This document shows, piece by piece, positions 53,950 to 62,452 of a stretch of 64,000 bases of DNA. The translations under genes were made by a program, and so were the position numbers. The stretch lies in NCBI GenBank assembly GCA_051201605.1, contig CP179201.1, forward strand, positions 186,001 to 250,000, in the 5' to 3' direction. This DNA comes from CABZJG01 sp902512685. GTDB taxonomy: Bacteria > Pseudomonadota > Alphaproteobacteria > Rhodobacterales > Rhodobacteraceae. Each line of letters begins with the position of its first letter. Position 1 is the stretch's first letter. The notes beneath the pieces were generated by a model. That model had not been told where the DNA came from and did no database searches. It saw only the letters and a list, made by a program, of their open reading frames with translations.

Positions 53950-54915
53950 TTAGCCCCAAAGCGCAGCTGTGGGCGGATGCACGCCCGCGGCATCAAACTG
54001 CAGCGGATGGGCACGGTCTTCGGCCAATAAAAGCGGCCCGTCAAGGTCTGTTATCAGCGCACCTTGCGCAACAAGCGTTGCCGGGGCCATCGCCAGTGAG
54101 CTGCCCACCATGCAGCCCACCATGACCTTAAAGCCTTGCGCCAGCGCCGCATTTCGCAGCGCCAAGGCTTCGGTCAAACCACCGGTTTTATCAAGTTTGA
54201 TGTTCACCACATCATATTTTCCGGCCAGATGCTTAAGGCTCGCGCAATCATGGGCGCTTTCATCGGCGCAAACCGGTACCGGACGATCAAGGCCCAACAG
54301 CGCGCCGTCGTCAGCCGCCGGTAAAGGTTGCTCGACCAGTTTGACGCCAAGACGCAGTAAATGCGGCGCCAGATCAGCATAGACCTCGGCGCTCCAGCCC
54401 TCATTGGCATCCACAATGATATCTGAGCGCAGCGCGCCCGCGCGCACCGCTTCCAGCCGCGGCATGTCATCGGGCGTGCCCAGCTTGATTTTAAGCAGAG
54501 GTCGATGGGCGTGCTCGGCGGCCTGCGCGCGCATGTTTTCGGGGCTATCTAGCGAAAGAGTATAGGCGGTGATTTCCGGACCGGGCGTGGGCAAACCGGC
54601 CAATTGCCATACTCGAAGACCGCTTTGTTTCGCTTCAAGGTCCCACAGCGCACAATCTACGGCGTTGCGCGCAGCGCCAGGGGGTAATAGCTCGTAAAGG
54701 CCTTGGCGATCAAACGCGTCTGGCAGGCTTTCGATCTGTGCGCTGACCGATGCGGCGGTTTCATTATAGCGCGCATAAGGGACACATTCGCCCCAACCCG
54801 ATACGCCGTCACGGCTGATTTTGACACTTAGAACCTTGGCTTCGGTGCGCGATCCGCGTGAGATCGTGAACACCTGTGCCAGTGGAAATACATCCTGATT
54901 AATCGTCAGGCTCAT
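53950..54915 (-). CDS. dgcA: N-acetyl-D-glutamate racemase DgcA (enolase superfamily)
   Basis: A 321-residue enolase-superfamily epimerase of the muconate-lactonizing subgroup. The acid/base Lys is in LLKIKLG, metal ligands in IVDANEGWS, LVEQPLP and VCADESAHDC, and the opposite Lys in NIKLDKTGG. On sequence alone it would be called a dipeptide (Ala-Glu) epimerase. Pairing with the DUF1611 gene matches the DgcN-DgcA pathway, in which this enzyme racemises N-acetyl-D-glutamate to the L form. AAAGGA precedes the ATG. Confidence 0.82.
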   Translation of the reverse strand: MSLTINQDVFPLAQVFTISRGSRTEAKVLSVKISRDGVSGWGECVPYARYNETAASVSAQIESLPDAFDRQGLYELLPPGAARNAVDCALWDLEAKQSGLRVWQLAGLPTPGPEITAYTLSLDSPENMRAQAAEHAHRPLLKIKLGTPDDMPRLEAVRAGALRSDIIVDANEGWSAEVYADLAPHLLRLGVKLVEQPLPAADDGALLGLDRPVPVCADESAHDCASLKHLAGKYDVVNIKLDKTGGLTEALALRNAALAQGFKVMVGCMVGSSLAMAPATLVAQGALITDLDGPLLLAEDRAHPLQFDAAGVHPPTAALWG

Positions 54916-54994
54916 AAAATGTCCTTTCTAGATTGACCACCCCCGTACACATCAGCAATGGCGCGGCAGAAGGCTGTGGCAAAGCCCGTTAAAG

Positions 54995-55990
54995 CTACGC
55001 AAGCGCATCCACCAGTTTTTCCGCCCCATAGCGAAACGGGTCTGTCGCTGGCAGCCCAAGCTGGCTTTCCAACTCACTCAAATAGGCCTGGGCCGCGGCA
55101 TCCTCCATATGCTGCGTGTTGACAGATATTGCCACCACTTCGCACGCTGGATTGGCCACTTTTGCCAAAGCCAAAGCCATGTCACGCAACGCCTCTAGCG
55201 AGGGTTGCTGATATTCTGGAAGACCGCGCATGTGTGCGCGCGTTGGCTCATGGCATAAAATAAGCGCATCAGGCTGACCGCCATGGATCAAAGCCATGGT
55301 CACGCCGGAATACGATACGTGAAACAGGCTGCCTTGTCCTTCGATCAGGTCCCAGTGATCTTCATCATTGTCCGGGGTAAGATATTCAACAGACCCGGCC
55401 ATAAAATCGGCAATAACCGCATCAAGGGGAACACCATCACCAGTGATCAATATGCCGGTCTGTCCTGTGGCGCGAAAGCTGCTTTTCATGCCCCGCTTGC
55501 GCATCAGCTCATCCATCGCCATTGCGGTGTACATTTTACCAACTGAACAGTCGGTGCCCACGGCCAGGCATCTTTTGCCGCGCCGCTTTTTGCCATTGGC
55601 AATCGGGTATTCGACCGAAGGGACACGCACATCATGTAGCTTCCGGCCATTGGCCGCCGCTTCATCCACCAGGTCGGGCTCATCGCGCAGCAGATTGTGC
55701 AATCCGCTGGCCAGATCAAAGCCGATGCGCAAAGCGTCTATCAGCACCTGCTTCCAAGCAGCTGAAATAAAGCCGCCCCGATTGGCAACCCCGATGACAA
55801 GCGTTTTGGCGCCGGCATCAAAAGCCTCTTGCAGGGAAAGATCATTCAGTCCCAGATCAGCGCCGCAGTCCGGCAAGCGAAACTGACCCACAGCATTTTC
55901 GGGTCGCCAGTCTTTAATACCTTGCGCCACTTTTGCCGACAGTTGGTCAGGGGCGTCACCAAGAAATAACAAATACGGGGTCGAAATCAT
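54995..55990 (-). CDS. dgcN: D-glutamate N-acetyltransferase DgcN (DUF1611)
   Basis: A 331-residue DUF1611-family protein. The N-terminal Rossmann-like half precedes a P-loop-like CLAVGTDCSVGKMYTAMAM near residue 145, and FRATGQTGILITGDGVPLDA follows. Characterised marine homologues (DgcN) acetylate D-glutamate as the first step of its catabolism. The ATG at 55990 has GGAGG five bases upstream; the TTG at 56002 would overlap that site. It is first in a three-gene minus-strand operon with dgcA and a D-transaminase. Confidence 0.82.
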   Translation of the reverse strand: MISTPYLLFLGDAPDQLSAKVAQGIKDWRPENAVGQFRLPDCGADLGLNDLSLQEAFDAGAKTLVIGVANRGGFISAAWKQVLIDALRIGFDLASGLHNLLRDEPDLVDEAAANGRKLHDVRVPSVEYPIANGKKRRGKRCLAVGTDCSVGKMYTAMAMDELMRKRGMKSSFRATGQTGILITGDGVPLDAVIADFMAGSVEYLTPDNDEDHWDLIEGQGSLFHVSYSGVTMALIHGGQPDALILCHEPTRAHMRGLPEYQQPSLEALRDMALALAKVANPACEVVAISVNTQHMEDAAAQAYLSELESQLGLPATDPFRYGAEKLVDALA

Positions 55991-56320
55991 AACATCCTCC
56001 AATCAAGAACCGTTTGACAGTCTACAGAAGCTGTTTGGTAATTTCTGTCGATGTTTGAGGGTTTGTCACATGATTTAGAAGAAAATTCGAATTATTTTTA
56101 ATTTACAGGAAATTATTCGAAAAGAATTTGGATTTTAGCATGATACCTCTTTTATGGGGTGATCTTACAGCGCGGCAGGGATTGGTGTTTTGGGCTAAAA
56201 AGGGCAAGTCACGCTTGAAGATGCTGCAGTTGCAAAATCAACTTGCATTTCCGCCCGCAACTAAATACCCAATAACGTATCAATTTTGGAATTTCCTTAC
56301 CTTTGAAAGGCGCGTTTCCC
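55991..56320. other. AT-rich divergent control region with paired TTCGAA
   Basis: A 330-bp gap between dgcN (-) and the malyl-CoA lyase gene (+). It is AT-rich at 56030-56130. TTCGAA occurs at 56086-56091 and 56116-56121, 30 bp apart (about three turns), within ATTCGAATTA and TTATTCGAAAA, a plausible operator pair. A short frame inside it shows no protein-like pattern. Confidence 0.4.
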
Positions 56321-57277
56321 ATGTCATTTCGCATACAGCCAACGCCCGTTGCCCGTCCAAACCGCTGCCAGTTGTTTGGCCCCGGATCTCGGCCAGCAAT
56401 TTTTGAAAAGATGGCGGCAAGCGCGGCGGATGTCATCAATCTTGATCTTGAGGATTCGGTCGCACCTTCGGATAAAGCCAGCGCGCGGGAAAATATTATT
56501 GCGGCCTTATCAGATATTGATTGGGGCAATAAAACAGTATCGGTGCGCATCAATGGGCTCGATACCCCCTATTGGTACCGCGATGTTGTGGATATTTTGG
56601 AAAATGCCTCAGAGCGGATTGATTTGCTGATGATCCCTAAAGTCGGATGTGCGGCCGATATATATGCGGTTGATGCATTGGCAACCGCCATTGAACAGGC
56701 CAAAAACCGCAAAAAGCCGGTGGGGTTTGAGGTGATTATCGAAAGCGCCGCAGGCATTGCAAATGTACAAGAGATTGCCGCCGCCAGCCCTCGGCTTGAG
56801 GCGATGTCATTGGGGGCGGCAGATTTTGCGGCCTCGATGGGGATGGCGACCACAGGCATTGGTGGCACGCAGGAAAATTATTACATGATGCGCGAAGGCG
56901 AAAAGCATTGGTCAGACCCTTGGCACTGGGCCCAAGCTGCGATTGTGGCAGCATGCCGAAGCCATGGGGTGTTACCGGTTGATGGCCCCTTTGGGGATTT
57001 TTCTGACGATGAGGGTTTTCGGGCCCAATCCTTGCGCTCGGCCACGCTGGGCATGGTTGGCAAATGGGCAATCCACCCCAAACAGGTGGCGCTTGCCAAT
57101 GAGGTTTTTACCCCCTCTGAGGCGGCGGTTGCGGAAGCGCGCGAAATACTAGCAGCGATGGAAACCGCCAAGGCCAATGGGGAAGGCGCCACAGTTTATA
57201 AAGGCCGCTTGGTGGATATCGCGTCGATTAAACAGGCCGAGGTCATTGTTCGCCAATCCGAAATGATCGCCGGTTAA
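56321..57277 (+). CDS. mcl1: L-malyl-CoA/beta-methylmalyl-CoA lyase
   Basis: HpcH/HpaI-family CoA lyase (318 residues, the exact length of Rhodobacter Mcl1). It splits beta-methylmalyl-CoA to glyoxylate and propionyl-CoA and condenses acetyl-CoA with glyoxylate, a step of the ethylmalonyl-CoA pathway. Diagnostic stretches are NRCQLFGPGSRPAIFEKM, the metal-binding VINLDLEDSVAP, GFEVIIESAAGIANVQ and GTQENYYMMREG. The ATG at 56321 is chosen; an in-frame start 18 bases upstream lacks support. Confidence 0.95.
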   Translation: MSFRIQPTPVARPNRCQLFGPGSRPAIFEKMAASAADVINLDLEDSVAPSDKASARENIIAALSDIDWGNKTVSVRINGLDTPYWYRDVVDILENASERIDLLMIPKVGCAADIYAVDALATAIEQAKNRKKPVGFEVIIESAAGIANVQEIAAASPRLEAMSLGAADFAASMGMATTGIGGTQENYYMMREGEKHWSDPWHWAQAAIVAACRSHGVLPVDGPFGDFSDDEGFRAQSLRSATLGMVGKWAIHPKQVALANEVFTPSEAAVAEAREILAAMETAKANGEGATVYKGRLVDIASIKQAEVIVRQSEMIAG

Positions 57278-57353
57278 GCGCACCTTATCGGGGCCATGGG
57301 CTTTTATAACGGTTGAATTCTCGCGAAATTTGCAGCGAAATCGTGAATTTTCG

Positions 57354-57382
57354 TTGCACCTCGGTGTCTAAAACCCCATATA
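57354..57382 (+). promoter_or_regulatory. Promoter of accA
   Basis: TTGCAC (57354-57359) and CATATA (57377-57382) are 17 bp apart. The -10 region reads CCCCATAT, which also matches the sigma32 -10 consensus CCCCATnT at acceptable spacing, so heat-shock input is possible. The accA ATG lies 25 bp downstream. Confidence 0.5.
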
Positions 57383-57406
57383 GAACTGGTTCAGTGGGAG
57401 CCGAGC

Positions 57407-58369
57407 ATGACGCATTATCTTGAGTTTGAAAAACCGCTTGCAGAAATTGAAGGCAAGGCAGAAGAGCTGCGCGCGATGGCGCGGCAAAACGAAGAAATGG
57501 ACGTTGAGGATGAAGCCAAGGCGCTTGATACCAAAGCTCAAGAATTGCTCAGCGAGTTGTATAAATCGCTTACTCCATGGCGAAAATGCCAGGTGGCGCG
57601 GCATCCCGAACGGCCCCATTGCAAAGATTATATCGCTGCGCTGTTTACCGAGTTTACGCCTTTGGCGGGGGATCGCAACTTTGCAGACGATCACGCGGTG
57701 ATCGGCGGCTTGGCGCGCTTTAATGATCAACCTGTTGTGGTGATTGGCCATGAAAAGGGCCACGATACCAAAAGCCGCATCGAGCGAAATTTTGGCATGG
57801 CGCGGCCCGAAGGCTACCGTAAAGCCATCCGGTTGATGGAGATGGCCGACAAATTTGGCCTGCCTGTGATTACACTGGTGGATACTCCGGGCGCATATCC
57901 CGGAAAAGGCGCAGAAGAGCGCGGCCAATCCGAAGCGATTGCCCGTTCAACAGAGAAATGCCTGCAAATCGGGGTGCCTTTGGTGTCGGTGGTGATCGGC
58001 GAAGGTGGTTCGGGCGGAGCAGTTGCCTTTGCCACGGCAAACAGGGTCGCCATGTTAGAACACTCGGTCTATTCGGTGATCAGCCCAGAGGGCTGCGCGT
58101 CGATTCTGTGGAAAGACGCCGAAAAAATGCGTGAGGCTGCAGAGGCGCTGCGTTTGACTGCGCAGGACTTGGAAAAGCTTGGCGTCAATGACTGTGTGAT
58201 CGAAGAACCGTTGGGTGGGGCACATCGAAACCACGACGCCACATTTGAAGCCGTGAGAACAACATTGGGCGCGCTTCTTAATGATCTTTCCGGCAAAGAT
58301 GCAGATGCTTTGCTTAAAGATCGCCGCGAGCGGTTTTTATCGCTTGGATCAACTGGCTTGGCGGCTTAA
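57407..58369 (+). CDS. accA: Acetyl-CoA carboxylase carboxyltransferase alpha subunit
   Basis: Alpha subunit (320 residues) of the carboxyltransferase that makes malonyl-CoA for fatty acid synthesis. Visible are the N-terminal helical DYIAALFTEFTPLAGDRNFADD, GMARPEGYRKAIRLMEMADKF and the oxyanion/biotin region VIGEGGSGGAVAFATANRVAML. Its TAA shares the four bases TTAA with the stop of the convergent GntR gene. Confidence 0.96.
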   Translation: MTHYLEFEKPLAEIEGKAEELRAMARQNEEMDVEDEAKALDTKAQELLSELYKSLTPWRKCQVARHPERPHCKDYIAALFTEFTPLAGDRNFADDHAVIGGLARFNDQPVVVIGHEKGHDTKSRIERNFGMARPEGYRKAIRLMEMADKFGLPVITLVDTPGAYPGKGAEERGQSEAIARSTEKCLQIGVPLVSVVIGEGGSGGAVAFATANRVAMLEHSVYSVISPEGCASILWKDAEKMREAAEALRLTAQDLEKLGVNDCVIEEPLGGAHRNHDATFEAVRTTLGALLNDLSGKDADALLKDRRERFLSLGSTGLAA

Positions 58370-59016
58370 GCGGCCAACATCCTTAGACTTTGAGTGACAT
58401 CCGAACGCACGGCCAGCCTTAGGCCGGGCTCATCACCAGCACGCAAAGCTGCAAGAATGACTTTGTGAAAATGCGGCGGGGCCTTGCGCTGCAGTTTGCC
58501 GTACAGCAGTCGCATTGTGGGACCCAATTGAAGCCAAACCGTTTCGGCCATTGCAAGCATTGCCGGTGCTTGAGCGCGCAAATAAAGCGTGCGATGGAAT
58601 TCCAAATTTGTACGTATATAGGCAACCGCATCATGATCATTGACAGCTGTTCCAATCATGCCGTTAATCGCAGTAAGCCGATCAATCAATGCCAGATGCG
58701 CGCGCGGCAAAGCCCGACTGGCCAATTCAACTTCTATCAATGAGCGCAGGGCGGACAGCTCTTCGATTCTTTCGTTGTTAAGCTCAGGGGTAGAGACCCG
58801 ACCTGAGCTGGACACCGAAAGTGCGCCTTCTGCCACAAGCCGGCGCACCGCCTCGCGTGATGGGGTCATAGAGACCCCAAATTCTTCGCCAATTCCACGA
58901 ATGGTCATGGCTTGGCCGGGCTGGATCTGCCCCAGCATGATCCGGTTGCGAAGCCCGCGATAGATATGCTCATGCGCAGAGGCTGACGATTCGGGAAGTT
59001 TTAGGGGATGTGCCAT
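58366..59016 (-). CDS. GntR-family regulator, FadR/FCD type
   Basis: A 216-residue regulator. The winged HTH spans about residues 15-77 (TIRGIGEEFGVSMTPSREAVRRLVAEGALS) and the all-helical FCD ligand domain follows, with LEFHRTLYLRA as metal-site helix. Ligands of this class are small organic acids; the target is not evident. It is tail-to-tail with accA with overlapping stops. Confidence 0.9.
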   Translation of the reverse strand: MAHPLKLPESSASAHEHIYRGLRNRIMLGQIQPGQAMTIRGIGEEFGVSMTPSREAVRRLVAEGALSVSSSGRVSTPELNNERIEELSALRSLIEVELASRALPRAHLALIDRLTAINGMIGTAVNDHDAVAYIRTNLEFHRTLYLRAQAPAMLAMAETVWLQLGPTMRLLYGKLQRKAPPHFHKVILAALRAGDEPGLRLAVRSDVTQSLRMLAA

Positions 59017-59047
59017 TCCCTATTTGTGATCACAAAACCCCATGGCG

Positions 59048-59740
59048 TCAATCCACAAAGCGATAGCGATGTAATTCGGCGCCCTTATCCCGCAACCAAG
59101 CGCGTGCTGGCCGGTAATCACCATAGAGCCGTTCAACCACTGCCCAAAACTGCTTAGAATGGTTCATTTGTTCAAGATGGGCCACTTCATGAGCCGCCAC
59201 ATAGTCCAAAACGTCCTGCGGTGCCATCACCAGTCGCCATGAAAACATCAATGCGCGATCTTGGCTGCACGATCCCCACCGCGAGCGTGTGTCGCGCAAA
59301 GATAGCCTGCAGTAGTCCTGTCCCAGTTGTCCTGCATAGAAATCGGACTTTTGCGTCAGATGATCTCGCGCCAAAGTTTTAAGGTACCCAAGAACACGGG
59401 CAGCAGTATTGGATCTGTTTTCCGGAACAAAAAGCTGATCCTCTTGGTGCCAAATCCGGCTGGTCGAGGACTTGGCCAAAAATACCCTGCGGCCTAAAAT
59501 CGGGATTTCCGAGCCAATCTGTACCTTTATCGGAGCGGGAACGCGGGTGATATTCTGTCTAAGCCAGGCTTCTTTTTCAAAAACAAAGGTTTCTATCTTG
59601 CGTGGGGAAACACGGTTTGGTGCGCTCAGTGTTACCCGGCCATCTAGCGATGATACCCGCAGACTCAAGCGTTTGGCCCGTGCGGATTTTTTAACGCTCA
59701 CAGCAATCTGGGGGGGTCCTGGAATGAAAATTGTGGTCAT
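59048..59740 (-). CDS. YgjP/DUF45-type zinc metallopeptidase
   Basis: A 230-residue M48-like metal-dependent hydrolase. The zinc motif is AAHEVAHLEQMNHSKQFW (HExxH plus downstream His, about residues 179-196), preceded by the conserved RDTRSRWGSCSQDRALMFSWRLVMAP. The physiological substrate is unknown for most of the family. It is divergent from the FYDLN-acid gene across 129 bp. Confidence 0.87.
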   Translation of the reverse strand: MTTIFIPGPPQIAVSVKKSARAKRLSLRVSSLDGRVTLSAPNRVSPRKIETFVFEKEAWLRQNITRVPAPIKVQIGSEIPILGRRVFLAKSSTSRIWHQEDQLFVPENRSNTAARVLGYLKTLARDHLTQKSDFYAGQLGQDYCRLSLRDTRSRWGSCSQDRALMFSWRLVMAPQDVLDYVAAHEVAHLEQMNHSKQFWAVVERLYGDYRPARAWLRDKGAELHRYRFVD

Positions 59741-59869
59741 TTATCCTTGGTTCCTCATGAAAAATCACATTCCTTCACATTTCACCGTTAATGCCTTTGA
59801 CACGCTGGCTTTGTTATGGCAGGAGGCGCTGATTGTCGACAAGAGCAAAAGTTTAAAGGGAAATAACCA

Positions 59870-60196
59870 ATGCCCAAGGAAGAATGGGGTGTAAAGCGCG
59901 TATGTCCAACCACTGGCAAGCGATTTTACGACCTGAACAAAACCCCGATCGTCAGCCCCTACACGGGCGAAGCCGTCCAACTTGACACTTCCAAAACCCG
60001 GATGATTGCCGCAGATAACGAAGATATGTCTTCCGTGCGCGCCAAAGAGTCCGAGATTGAAACAGAAGAAGTTGTTTTGGACGATGAAGACGTAGATGTA
60101 GATCTCGGGGATGATGTGTTGGATGATGATGATGATGAGGATAGCGTACCTCTGGAAGACATCGCCGATATGTCAACAGATGACGACGAGGGCTAA
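59870..60196 (+). CDS. FYDLN acid domain protein (TIGR02300)
   Basis: A 108-residue alphaproteobacterial protein of unknown function. Its N-terminal zinc-ribbon-like segment is WGVKRVCPTTGKRFYDLNKTPIVSPYTGE, and the tail is extremely acidic (long Asp/Glu runs from about residue 65). AAGGGAAA precedes the ATG. It lies 93 bp upstream of tRNA-Ala, a common neighbourhood for this family. Confidence 0.9.
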   Translation: MPKEEWGVKRVCPTTGKRFYDLNKTPIVSPYTGEAVQLDTSKTRMIAADNEDMSSVRAKESEIETEEVVLDDEDVDVDLGDDVLDDDDDEDSVPLEDIADMSTDDDEG

Positions 60197-60216
60197 CGCC
60201 AAAGCGCCAAGATAGA

Positions 60217-60254
60217 TGTGCGGGGTGATTTTCTGCTTGATCCCACCCCGCGCA
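60217..60254 (+). terminator. Hairpin after the FYDLN-acid gene
   Basis: TGTGCGGGGTG and CACCCCGCGCA form an 11-bp stem (one G-U) with a 16-base loop, 20 bp past the stop. A T-run appears only about 13 bases later, so it is a probable but not ideal terminator. Confidence 0.55.
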
Positions 60255-60289
60255 TTGCCTAGATACTTTTTGACGATCAAACGTCGCAC

Positions 60290-60365
<76 letters not shown>

Positions 60366-61524
60366 CCATCTTGATGTGAAATCCCAAGCAACTTTGCCTT
60401 ATATTTTCAGATTTCGACCTCGTTTGGCGACGAACAATCTCTCAAGATATTGTTCTATCTTATATTTATAAAACCTCACCCCCAAAGCCCTGTCTCATCA
60501 ACCTTTCCTCATGGGCGCGCATTGCCTTTTGTCCCAAGTGTGAAATCTCAACCAGCTTTGACCTATGCGCAGAAAGCGAGATTTGCAAAGTTGGGCCTGC
60601 TTCCTGACATCGGCGGCTCGCGTAGCACGCGGTGAAAGCTAGGTGTGAGCCCACTTTTTGACAGATGCTGTGCCATTTATGAACGTTCGCTTACTTTGGT
60701 TTTCTGATATTCACCCGACACCCCTAGAAAAGCGCCGGGCGAGTGGGGAGACCTAATGGTGATTGATTGATGCCATGACGGAAATGAAAAAGAAATGCTC
60801 GCCAGGATCTTGGCGGATATCAACCTTGCTGCGATGAACCTGATTAGCGTCAAGCCCGATGCGCGCAAGATCCAGACCACCTACCTTTTCAACGGACAAA
60901 TGTGCTTTCATCGCAGAGTTCTTTGGCAAGACTGGCTCCACGTTAAAGAAACCACAAACAGATTGTAGGTCAGTGCAGAATGCATCCACTGGGTAAAGCT
61001 CATGATGAATGGTTAGTTCTGGCAGTGCCAATTCATTGCCCTCTTCGGATTCCTATTTTTTGCGCGTAACAGGAGCTTAAAAAAAATCGCAATAAGCGCG
61101 CCTAAACCAATAATTCTTACGTAAAATAACCTTGATGTAACTTTGGCCGTCCCGAGAGCGGATCACCCCCAGTTAAACTGGTCCAGTTTGAATGTTAGTG
61201 GATGACTGGCCTTTTGTCCATTGGGGCGAAGGCTTTCTTGCTGTGGATAATTTTTTCCCGACATTTACTTTGATCAGGGTTTTGTCCCTTTTGGCATTTT
61301 ACGTCAGCTTAATTGGTTAAAATTATAGAGCGCCCTAAACTAAAAAACTCACAATACCAAGAATTCACTATCTAGAGAAAAGCGGCAGCTCAGATAATTT
61401 AAAGTGTGACTGCAATGGGGTGGTTTGCAAAGCTTTTCGAATTTCTCCTTGTGCGTATATCCCTCATCATGTCACAAGCTGATGTTGGGTGCATGCAAAT
61501 CTTCAAGAGCTGATTGGACGACGA
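60366..61524. other. Gene-poor scar region
   Basis: About 1.15 kb after tRNA-Ala without an intact gene. It holds the AraC-type fragment (60753-61031). A short frame at about 60560-60635 ends KARFAKLGLLPDIGGSRSTR, loosely like an enoyl-CoA hydratase segment. Around 61150-61250 a minus-strand stretch reads like the terminal part of a mobile-element ORF (AFAPMDKRPVIH then stop). The sequence otherwise looks degenerate. A tRNA flank is a common integration site, but no direct repeat of the tRNA 3' end was found. Confidence 0.5.
60753..61031 (-). pseudogene. N-terminal fragment of an AraC-type regulator
   Basis: A 92-residue frame reads FCTDLQSVCGFFNVEP and GLDLARIGLDANQVHRSKVDIRQDPGEHFFFISV. 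It resembles the start of the AraC_binding_2 (FeaR-like) ligand domain. It stops where a functional protein would continue through the rest of the cupin and the HTH domain (about 300 residues), and neither follows in any frame. A truncated remnant is likely; a novel small protein cannot be excluded. Confidence 0.5.
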
Positions 61525-62433
61525 ATGAAGGATGCGCGAGGACATAGCTTAGGGCTCGCAGCAGCGCTTGCAACGGTTGTGATATGGGCCGTTTTTCTTT
61601 TAGGAACCCGGTCCGCCGTAAGTGGCAAGTTTACGGTTGAAGAAGTCTTGGTTCTTCGTCTTGGAACAGCCAGCTTAATAACTTTACCCTTTATGCTTAA
61701 GCTGGGTGTTGTGCTTCGTGGCCAAAACTTGATTGGCACCTTTATGCTTACGGTGGGCGCAAGTGCAATTTTCCCCTATGTGATTTCAACGGGATTATTC
61801 TACGCTCCGGCATCGGATGCGGGTGCACTGGCGCCGGGAATGTTACCCTTCTGGACCGCGTTATTCGCAGTTTTGCTTGCCGGGGAAAAGCTTGGCCGAT
61901 TGCGTTTGACGGGATTAACTCTGATCTTGGGAGGGGCTGTGTTAATTGGCCTTTGGCAGATAATAAGCGGCTCGGATCCGAATGCATGGAAAGGGCATCT
62001 TCTATTTCTGTTGGGATCATGTCTTTGGGCGGTTTACTCTGTATATTTTCGCCAAAGCGGTCTTAGTCCCGTTCATGGTTTGGTGATTGGGTTGTTCTGG
62101 GGAACACTGGGATTAATGCCGTTTCTTTTATGGACAGGAAAAGTGAATTTTTCGACTGTTAGTGCCCCAGACATCGTATACATGGCCGTGTTGCAGGGTG
62201 TTATTATTGCGGTGCTCGCACTGGTATTATATTCTTTTGCGGTGCGAAAACTAGGCGCTGCGCAAACTGCAGCATTCGGAGCTTTAACGCCAGTTTTAGC
62301 ATTAATAGGCGGCGCGGTATTTCTAAATGAAACAATTACTTTTGTTAAAATAATTGGCGTTCTGCTGGTTGCAATCGGGGTTGTGATGGCCTCAGGCAGT
62401 TTAGAGCGTCGACCTATATCCGATGCGGTATAA
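61525..62433 (+). CDS. EamA-family (DMT) transporter
   Basis: A ten-helix membrane protein of about 302 residues in two EamA repeats (LGLAAALATVVIWAVFLLGTR at helix 1; second repeat from about GHLLFLLGSCLWAVYSVYF). AQTAAFGALTPVLALIGGAVFLNE is the typical second-repeat end. The ATG at 61525 puts nine residues before helix 1; a GTG at 61489 would add twelve. It is the third EamA gene of the window. Substrate unknown. Confidence 0.87.
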   Translation: MKDARGHSLGLAAALATVVIWAVFLLGTRSAVSGKFTVEEVLVLRLGTASLITLPFMLKLGVVLRGQNLIGTFMLTVGASAIFPYVISTGLFYAPASDAGALAPGMLPFWTALFAVLLAGEKLGRLRLTGLTLILGGAVLIGLWQIISGSDPNAWKGHLLFLLGSCLWAVYSVYFRQSGLSPVHGLVIGLFWGTLGLMPFLLWTGKVNFSTVSAPDIVYMAVLQGVIIAVLALVLYSFAVRKLGAAQTAAFGALTPVLALIGGAVFLNETITFVKIIGVLLVAIGVVMASGSLERRPISDAV

Positions 62434-62452
62434 TCAAAGCGCTTAGCCTTTT

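Noticed and set aside
53950..54915. L-Ala-D/L-Glu dipeptide epimerase for peptidoglycan recycling
   Set aside because: No peptidoglycan-recycling neighbours; linkage to the DUF1611 gene and a D-transaminase favours DgcA. Not fully excluded.
56128..56406. ORF in the dgcN-mcl1 gap
   Set aside because: It overlaps mcl1 out of frame, lacks a convincing binding site and shows no domain.
60450..60635. Enoyl-CoA hydratase remnant
   Set aside because: Only about twenty residues look similar and no flanking homology appears in other frames; too weak to annotate.
61140..61260. Insertion-sequence end
   Set aside because: A terminal-ORF-like stretch and an AACTGG-rich segment are suggestive, but no inverted repeat pair, target duplication or transposase domain could be shown.
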